Shown here: piece after piece, positions 58,956-64,000 of the stretch
How positions within the stretch are numbered: position 1 is the first letter of the stretch
Layout: each line of letters begins with the position of its first letter
Assembly: GCA_003279535.1 (NCBI GenBank)
Contig: QCHO01000005.1
Location: 1-64,000 of the forward strand
DNA: 64,000 nt
Direction: 5' to 3'
DNA from: Prochlorococcus sp. AG-402-C22
Lineage (GTDB): Bacteria > Cyanobacteriota > Cyanobacteriia > PCC-6307 > Cyanobiaceae
Program-made: the position numbers and the translations under genes
The notes under the pieces: model-generated
Told to the model about the DNA's origin: nothing
Seen by the model: only the letters and a program-made list of their open reading frames with translations
Database searches by the model: none

Positions 58956-59867
58956 ATGAAACTTTCATTAGTGCTTATTATATATCGTTCAGATAGTTCT
59001 ATAGCGCTAGAGGCTTCTAAATTCTGTGAAGAAGTACTCAAAGACAGAAATATTAAATCAATAAGAATAGAAAGTGATTTTCATAAAGATGAAATTGAAA
59101 AATATCTTTTTAATTCAAAATTTAAACCAAATATTGGCATAGTTCTTGGTGGAGATGGAACCTTCCTAAAATGTGCAAATGCATTAGCAGATTATGATAT
59201 TCCTTTATTAAGCATTAATATTGGTGGAAATTTGGGATTTCTTACTCAAGAAAAAGATTTTTTATTTGACAAGTCTTTTATTAAAATTCTCGAAAACGAA
59301 GAATATATAATTGACTTACGTAATAGATTAAATTGTAATATTTGTATTAGTGGGACAACTCATAAGAAAAAAATTATCAAAAGCTACGACGCATTAAATG
59401 ATTTCTATTTTAAATCTGTTGAAGAGGATGTTTCTCCCACTAATCAAATACAAATTGAAATCGATAATGAGAAGGTAAATGAATATAAAGGTGATGGATT
59501 GATTATATCTACATCGACTGGTTCAACAGCATACTCAATGGCTGCAGGAGGTCCAATAGTGCATCCAAGTGTAGATGCAATGATAATTAACCCTATATGC
59601 CCAATGAGTTTAGCTAGTAGACCAATAGTTATACCTAATACAAGTAAGGTAATCATAAAACCAGTAAAAAAAAGTAAAGGAGCAATTAAATTATGGAGAG
59701 ATGGTTCAAAATGTATGACTATTAAGGAAACTTATTATTGTGAGATCAAAAAAGGTAACTCACCCTGCAAAATAATAAAGTTTAAACAAAGCGCTAACTA
59801 TTACAACACTTTAATAAAAAAACTTGATTGGAAAGGTGATTTATCTCTAAAAAATCCAAAAAATTAA
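58956..59867 (+). CDS. nadK: NAD kinase
   Basis: A 303-residue ATP-NAD kinase making [40 protein letters not shown] (catalytic GGDG and NxGxLGFL), [31 protein letters not shown] and the C-terminal domain are complete. Its tight position after ndhE ties NADP supply to the NDH-1 gene cluster, an inference from spacing. Confidence 0.95.
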   Translation: MKLSLVLIIYRSDSSIALEASKFCEEVLKDRNIKSIRIESDFHKDEIEKYLFNSKFKPNIGIVLGGDGTFLKCANALADYDIPLLSINIGGNLGFLTQEKDFLFDKSFIKILENEEYIIDLRNRLNCNICISGTTHKKKIIKSYDALNDFYFKSVEEDVSPTNQIQIEIDNEKVNEYKGDGLIISTSTGSTAYSMAAGGPIVHPSVDAMIINPICPMSLASRPIVIPNTSKVIIKPVKKSKGAIKLWRDGSKCMTIKETYYCEIKKGNSPCKIIKFKQSANYYNTLIKKLDWKGDLSLKNPKN

Positions 59868-60344
59868 ATGGCCATAGAAATAGAAAGACGTTTTCTTATA
59901 AAAAATGATAATTGGAAAGAATTCATCACTGAAAAAATTTTTATTGAACAAGGATATTTATCAGAAACCATAGATAATTGGATTATTAGGATAAGGTTTA
60001 CAGGTAAAGACTTTAAAATTGCATTCAAAAAACATATCAAAAGCTTTACAAACTTTGAATTTGAATACTCCATTCCACAAAAAGATGGTGAAATTATAAT
60101 GTCAAATCTTTCAAATACAATTAAAAAAGAAAGATTCTTTTTAGAGGTTGAAAAAAAGTCTTGGATTATAGATTGTTTTAAAGAAAATAATTATCCACTT
60201 GAAATTGCCGAAATCGAACTTTCAAATGAAAATGAAGAGTTAAGTCTTCCATCTTTCATATCAAAAGAAATTACTGGACTAACACATTACTCGAATTTTA
60301 GTCTTGCTAACAAACCTTTTTCAAAATGGAAAGATGAAATTTGA
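59868..60344 (+). CDS. CYTH-domain triphosphate tunnel metalloenzyme
   Basis: A 158-residue CYTH/TTM protein starting at the base after the nadK stop. The signature ExExK reads EIERR (Glu4, Glu6, Arg8), a known conservative variant; IRIRFTGKDFKIAFKKH and EIAEIELS supply further tunnel residues. Such proteins hydrolyse inorganic triphosphate or similar. The substrate is not deducible here. Confidence 0.85.
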   Translation: MAIEIERRFLIKNDNWKEFITEKIFIEQGYLSETIDNWIIRIRFTGKDFKIAFKKHIKSFTNFEFEYSIPQKDGEIIMSNLSNTIKKERFFLEVEKKSWIIDCFKENNYPLEIAEIELSNENEELSLPSFISKEITGLTHYSNFSLANKPFSKWKDEI

Positions 60345-60424
60345 CAACTCTCAAAAAATCACTAGTCAAAAGAGCCATCTTTCCTTTATATTTTTTTTAT
60401 ATTTAAAACAAAATTTTTCTTTAG

Positions 60425-60610
60425 ATGTATGGTCTCTACGACAAGGAGGGGGTGTTGAGATTTGTTGATTCAGACAAAGATGCTTGCATCGCATATGCTG
60501 AACTCTTCGAATTAGGTTCTACAAATTATTGTTTAATGGATTTAGCTAACGATACAAAAAAAGTAAAAGGTTCTAATCTTGATCAGAGTCTGGGAGTGAA
60601 CAACAATTAA
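60425..60610 (+). CDS. Small protein of unknown function
   Basis: A 61-residue acidic protein beginning YGLYDKEGVLRFVDSDKDACIAYAELFELGS. It has no signal or membrane segment. I do not recognise a family, though the compact start (YGLYD-EGxLRF) looks like a small conserved picocyanobacterial protein. Its last 38 bases overlap the convergent PedR-like gene, so one of the two 3' ends is under double constraint. Confidence 0.6.
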   Translation: MYGLYDKEGVLRFVDSDKDACIAYAELFELGSTNYCLMDLANDTKKVKGSNLDQSLGVNNN

Positions 60611-60851
60611 ATCCATCTCTACAAATCTTTCCATTATCCATGGCCCAATTTAAAAGTGCTACTCTATTTTTTGAACCTGTTTTTGTAAACATATTACTTA
60701 CATGATTATCAACAGTTCTTTTACTAATAGTAAGTTTTACTGCAATTTCTTGATTTGTAAGCCCATCAGCTACGAGATCAATGATTTCCATCTCTCTTGT
60801 TGAGAGACCCATCATATCAATGTTGTTTACTTCTTCTTCAACCATTTGCAT
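60573..60851 (-). CDS. Small LuxR-type regulator, PedR-like
   Basis: A 92-residue protein that is almost all LuxR helix-turn-helix: LSTREMEIIDLVADGLTNQEIAVKLTISKRTVDNHVSNMFTKTG. No receiver domain. The C-terminus holds three cysteines (Cys77, Cys83, Cys84). Synechocystis PedR (Ssl0564) is the same size, answers to photosynthetic electron flow, and uses a C-terminal cysteine with thioredoxin; Cys77 in NGKIC is the likely equivalent. Divergent from metF. Confidence 0.7.
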   Translation of the reverse strand: MQMVEEEVNNIDMMGLSTREMEIIDLVADGLTNQEIAVKLTISKRTVDNHVSNMFTKTGSKNRVALLNWAMDNGKICRDGFNCCSLPDSDQD

Positions 60852-60928
60852 TTAAACAGTTCCTTTTTTATATTAATTAAGTTTAGCAATCTCAGTACAC
60901 TTGTTAACTAATTAGGAAACAAACGAAA

Positions 60929-61819
60929 TTGAAATCAAAACTTCAGGAGACTTTAGAAAAAAAATCTAAGGTAATAACGGCAGAGTTAATGCCCCCAAGA
61001 GGTGGTAGCCCCGTAAGATCTCTTAAGATAGCACAACTTTTGAAAGATAAGGTACATGCTGTTAACATTACCGACGGAAGCAGGGCTGTAATGAGAATGT
61101 GCAGCTTGGCAATGTCCAAACTATTACTGGAAAATGGGATAGAACCAGTAATGCAAATATCTTGTAGAGATCGTAATAAAATTGCTTTACAATCAGACAT
61201 TCTTGGAGCAAATGCTTTAGGAATTAAGAACATTTTATGCATTACTGGTGATTCAGTAAAAGCCGGGGATCAACAAGATGCAAAAGCAGTACACGAGTTT
61301 GAGTCAGTTAGATTGCTTCAACAAATTAAGGCCTTCAATAAAGGAATTGATCCTACTCTTGGAGAACTTTCCGATAAAAAAACACTTATATTTGCAGGGG
61401 CTGCAGCTGATCCTAGTTGCAGAAATCAAAGAAGTTTAGAAAATAGAATGAGGAAGAAAAAAGAGGCTGGGGCTGGATTCATACAAACTCAAATGGTGAT
61501 GGAAAGAGAAAATTTGATAGAATTTTGTGAAAAAATTAGCAACCCTCTTGATATTCCTGTAATTGCAGGTGTATTCCTATTGAAATCTTACAAAAACGCT
61601 CTTTTTATAAACAAATACGTCCCTGGTGCAAACATCCCTGAAAATATCTTAAATCGTCTTAAAAATGCTCAAGACCCGTTACAGGAAGGTATTCAAATTG
61701 CAGCTGAGCAAGCTAAAGACTTTATCAATATCGCGGATGGTATTCATCTAATGGCAGTTAAATCAGAACATTTAATTCCTGAGATTCTTAAAAAAGCTGA
61801 TCTTAATCTGGAATATTAA
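60929..61819 (+). CDS. metF: 5,10-methylenetetrahydrofolate reductase
   Basis: A 296-residue TIM-barrel flavoprotein supplying methyl-THF for methionine synthesis. VITAELMPPRGGSPVRSL, VNITDGSRAVMRMCSLAM, MQISCRDRNKIALQSDILGANALGIKNILCITGD, and AGAGFIQTQMV are characteristic. The TTG at 60929 is used as the start. Its end overlaps the convergent nucleotidyltransferase by 17 bases. Confidence 0.95.
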   Translation: MKSKLQETLEKKSKVITAELMPPRGGSPVRSLKIAQLLKDKVHAVNITDGSRAVMRMCSLAMSKLLLENGIEPVMQISCRDRNKIALQSDILGANALGIKNILCITGDSVKAGDQQDAKAVHEFESVRLLQQIKAFNKGIDPTLGELSDKKTLIFAGAAADPSCRNQRSLENRMRKKKEAGAGFIQTQMVMERENLIEFCEKISNPLDIPVIAGVFLLKSYKNALFINKYVPGANIPENILNRLKNAQDPLQEGIQIAAEQAKDFINIADGIHLMAVKSEHLIPEILKKADLNLEY

Positions 61820-62981
61820 TTAAATCAGTACCTAACAATTCTGCCATTGCCTTTTGCTGTGGAGATGGCTCAGTCATATCAGACCTTCTAGAATCTGTTA
61901 TCAACCAATCCAAAGATGCGTCTTGCAAATCGAAGTGATCTCCATTTTTGCCCACACAATAACGTCCAAATACTAATTTATCTACCAGTCGAACACCTTT
62001 ACCGATTTTGGAATAATCGAAAATAATTGAATTGTCAATTGTTGCACCTTCGCAAATACAACAACTTGGTCCAATCATTGCAGGTCCAATAATTGTTGCG
62101 CCATCTTCTATTCTTGTCATTCCACCAATGTATACTGGGCCAGTAATATCAACTTTGTCCCAATTAGCAGCGACATTTAATCCAGTGAAAACTCCAGGTT
62201 TAATTTCCTTACCAGGTATCTCTACTTGTCTTACCTTGCCTTGTAATACATTACGAATAGCACTCCAATAATCAGGAACTTTTCCAATATCTACCCATTC
62301 GAAATCCATTGGCAGTGCAAAAAATGGCAAATTCATATCAACTAGTTTAGGGAATAGATCAGCACCAATATCAAATTTCTCACCGGATGGTATGTAATCA
62401 AAAATTTCAGGTTCAAAAAGATAAATACCTGTATTTATAGAGTCGCCCAAAGCTTTATCTACAGATGGCTTTTCTTGAAACGCCTTTATACGGCCGTTTT
62501 CATCTGAGACTACTACCCCATAGCTTGATACTTGATCTCTAGTTACTTTTTTAGTTATTAAACTTGCAATTGCTCCCTTTTCCTTATGTTTCTTAACAGC
62601 TTCAGTCAAATCTAAGTCAACTAAAGCATCACCGCAAAGAACAACAAAAGTTTCATCAAAAAAATCTTGGAAATCTTGAATTTTTTTTAGTCCTCCTGCT
62701 GAACCTAAAGCATCACCAATTAATTCTCCATCTTCAATTCTACCCTCGAAACTATATGCTATCTCTACGCCAAATCTTTGACCATCCCTAAAGTAATTTT
62801 CAATTTCTTCAGCAAGGTGCGAGACGTTAACCATTATTTCTTTAAAACCATGCTCTTTTAAAAGTTCCAAGAGAAACTCCATTACAGGTTTTTGCAAAAT
62901 CGGTATCATTGGTTTTGGAATGATATGAGTTATGGGCTGAACACGTGTACCTTTCCCTGCCGCAAGTATCATTGCCTTCAT
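61803..62981 (-). CDS. cugP: Sugar-nucleotidyltransferase, CugP-like (UDP-glucose pyrophosphorylase)
   Basis: A 392-residue protein with a nucleotidyltransferase domain (MILAAGKGTRVQPITHIIPKPMIPI at 4-28, CGDALVDLDL) and a C-terminal left-handed beta-helix (GPVYIGGMTRIEDGATIIGPAMIGPSCCICEGATIDNSII). It is commonly annotated mannose-1-phosphate guanylyltransferase, but cyanobacterial CugP of this architecture and length is a non-GalU UDP-glucose pyrophosphorylase. If correct, it feeds glycolipid and sucrose-type synthesis. GDP-mannose activity is the alternative. Confidence 0.75.
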   Translation of the reverse strand: MKAMILAAGKGTRVQPITHIIPKPMIPILQKPVMEFLLELLKEHGFKEIMVNVSHLAEEIENYFRDGQRFGVEIAYSFEGRIEDGELIGDALGSAGGLKKIQDFQDFFDETFVVLCGDALVDLDLTEAVKKHKEKGAIASLITKKVTRDQVSSYGVVVSDENGRIKAFQEKPSVDKALGDSINTGIYLFEPEIFDYIPSGEKFDIGADLFPKLVDMNLPFFALPMDFEWVDIGKVPDYWSAIRNVLQGKVRQVEIPGKEIKPGVFTGLNVAANWDKVDITGPVYIGGMTRIEDGATIIGPAMIGPSCCICEGATIDNSIIFDYSKIGKGVRLVDKLVFGRYCVGKNGDHFDLQDASLDWLITDSRRSDMTEPSPQQKAMAELLGTDLINIPD

Positions 62982-63029
62982 GAATTCAAAACCTCTTTTA
63001 AAAGATTATACGTTATTACTACTTAGCTG

Positions 63030-63851
63030 CTAAGCAGCAGAATTAGAGGTATTTGTGAGATCAAGATTTTCTATAGGCAGTTGAGCTAAGCCTCCATCAG
63101 GAATTATTCTTTTAATTTGAATTGGTCCGTATAACGAATTAATTTGTTTAATTTCAATTTTGTTTTCAGATGATAAAAATAACAATGCCCAAAAAACTCC
63201 AAGACGATCTTTATCTAAATCATTTTTTACAACTTTTTGCCATTTCTCAACTAAATATTCAAAATCTGTCCACTGTAATGCTTTTTCCCACCCATCAATA
63301 AATATGCCTAATGCTTTAGTAGTTTCTGGTAGTTTCTCGCGATGTGCTAAAGATTTAACTTGAGAAATTATGGCCCTATCAGAATATCTTTTACTTCTTT
63401 TTCTCTTCATTAGCAGAAGATCTTGGGTTTCTATAACTTCAGCAATAGACTCTAATTGGCTTACCAGTTCTCCTAATGTAGTTGTGCGTTGTAGTATTGG
63501 TTGTGCTATTGATCTTCTCCTTAGATATTTTTCAGGATATTTAGGAATATCAAACTCTTGATCAATCCAATCTTGATCATCCATATCAAAATCATCTTCA
63601 AAATCTGACGAATTTTCATTGAAGACATCAGATTCCAAAACTTGAGCCTTCAAATTAACTAGTACAGAAGCCGCGAAAAATGCCTCGCTTGTCTCAGATA
63701 AATCCTTTTGCAATGAAATCTGACTACTAGAAGTTTTTCCGAAAGTATGTGAATATTGTTCTAAAAAACTATCAATTACACTTATTACATCAATATCCCA
63801 TGGATCAAGATCACCTTTTCCAGCGGCATCTTGAAGGAATTTAATCAACAA
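63030..63851 (-). CDS. scpA: Segregation and condensation protein A (ScpA)
   Basis: A 273-residue kleisin partner of SMC. LLIKFLQDAAGKGDLDPWDIDVISVIDSFLEQYS is the N-terminal ScpA domain, and the C-terminal winged helix (FWALLFLSSENKIEIKQ) binds the SMC head. The middle holds an acidic stretch. No ATG precedes the conserved start; the TTG at 63851 is used, with upstream in-frame codons open for 16 more residues (up to a TAA) but without a better start. Confidence 0.88.
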   Translation of the reverse strand: MLIKFLQDAAGKGDLDPWDIDVISVIDSFLEQYSHTFGKTSSSQISLQKDLSETSEAFFAASVLVNLKAQVLESDVFNENSSDFEDDFDMDDQDWIDQEFDIPKYPEKYLRRRSIAQPILQRTTTLGELVSQLESIAEVIETQDLLLMKRKRSKRYSDRAIISQVKSLAHREKLPETTKALGIFIDGWEKALQWTDFEYLVEKWQKVVKNDLDKDRLGVFWALLFLSSENKIEIKQINSLYGPIQIKRIIPDGGLAQLPIENLDLTNTSNSAA

Positions 63852-64000
63852 TCTAGGGCCTAATTGTTGCCTATCAGTAGGATTTAAATAGGATATTTTA
63901 AATTAGCTAATAACTACTCATAAGATATCTTTTAATTTATTTAAAGCCAAACAATATTGCATAAATTTAAGAAACTATATTGTTGGAGCCTTTAAGATCT

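Overview
The window is a stretch of core chromosome from a marine picocyanobacterium, most likely a high-light-adapted Prochlorococcus. The evidence is very AT-rich DNA, short intergenic gaps (the largest is 262 bases, upstream of the clpB2-like gene at 10973-11234), frequent TTG and GTG starts, and cyanobacterial genes: SulP/BicA-type and SbtA-type bicarbonate transporters, the ndhA-ndhI-ndhG-ndhE cluster plus ndhH, chlM, phylloquinone genes, and Ycf29/Rre1-like and PedR-like regulators. The clade call is inference from gene content and composition; no alignment was run.

Layout. 1-3293: mutS2 (cut by the window edge), a glyoxalase-family protein and hemB, all on the minus strand. 3450-6457: an inorganic-carbon operon (SulP transporter, SbtA-like permease, SbtB-like PII protein). 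6483-10972: a flavin disulfide reductase lacking the usual NADPH motifs, a small coiled-coil gene coupled to an ABC1 kinase, and enolase. 11131-17371: a clpB2-like disaggregase preceded by two inverted repeats, then secE-nusG-rplK-rplA-(L10 leader)-rplJ-rplL. 17419-27128: rnhA, pyrD, a CobD-like aminotransferase, murG, an exported unknown, pgk, rbgA, rluD and a fused peptide-type ABC ATPase. 27184-36027: spoT/rel, a DUF2062 protein, mnmE, nadC, argS, a HisC-like aminotransferase and an exported, metal-ligand-poor MBL-fold protein. 36048-38928: trpG/pabA, dgkA, ybeY, a DUF3285 protein and prfB, which needs a +1 frameshift. 39005-45236: glutaredoxin and gshB, then phylloquinone genes menF | menA-menC-menE | DHNA-CoA thioesterase. 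45246-54836: ndhH, rsmH, a NifS/IscS-like gene, an Rre1-like regulator, chlM, purE, cysC, a SUI1-like gene, trpB, a rhodanese and a DUF3352-like protein. 54961-60344: gltA, ndhA-I-G-E, nadK and a CYTH protein. 60425-63851: a small unknown, a PedR-like regulator, metF, a CugP-like nucleotidyltransferase and scpA. Bases 63852-64000 hold no gene that I can see.

Functionally the window combines carbon uptake, photosynthetic cofactor synthesis (heme, chlorophyll, phylloquinone), NDH-1 electron transport and central translation machinery. I found no tRNA, rRNA, CRISPR array, insertion sequence, prophage or defence island, and no convincing undescribed multi-gene system. The best leads are sequence-level: the prfB recoding site, the perfect 15-bp inverted repeat before clpB2, loss of the first-ring arginine fingers in ClpB2, the disulfide reductase without an NADPH site, an SbtB without its C-terminal cysteines, and RNA structures in the ribosomal protein operon.
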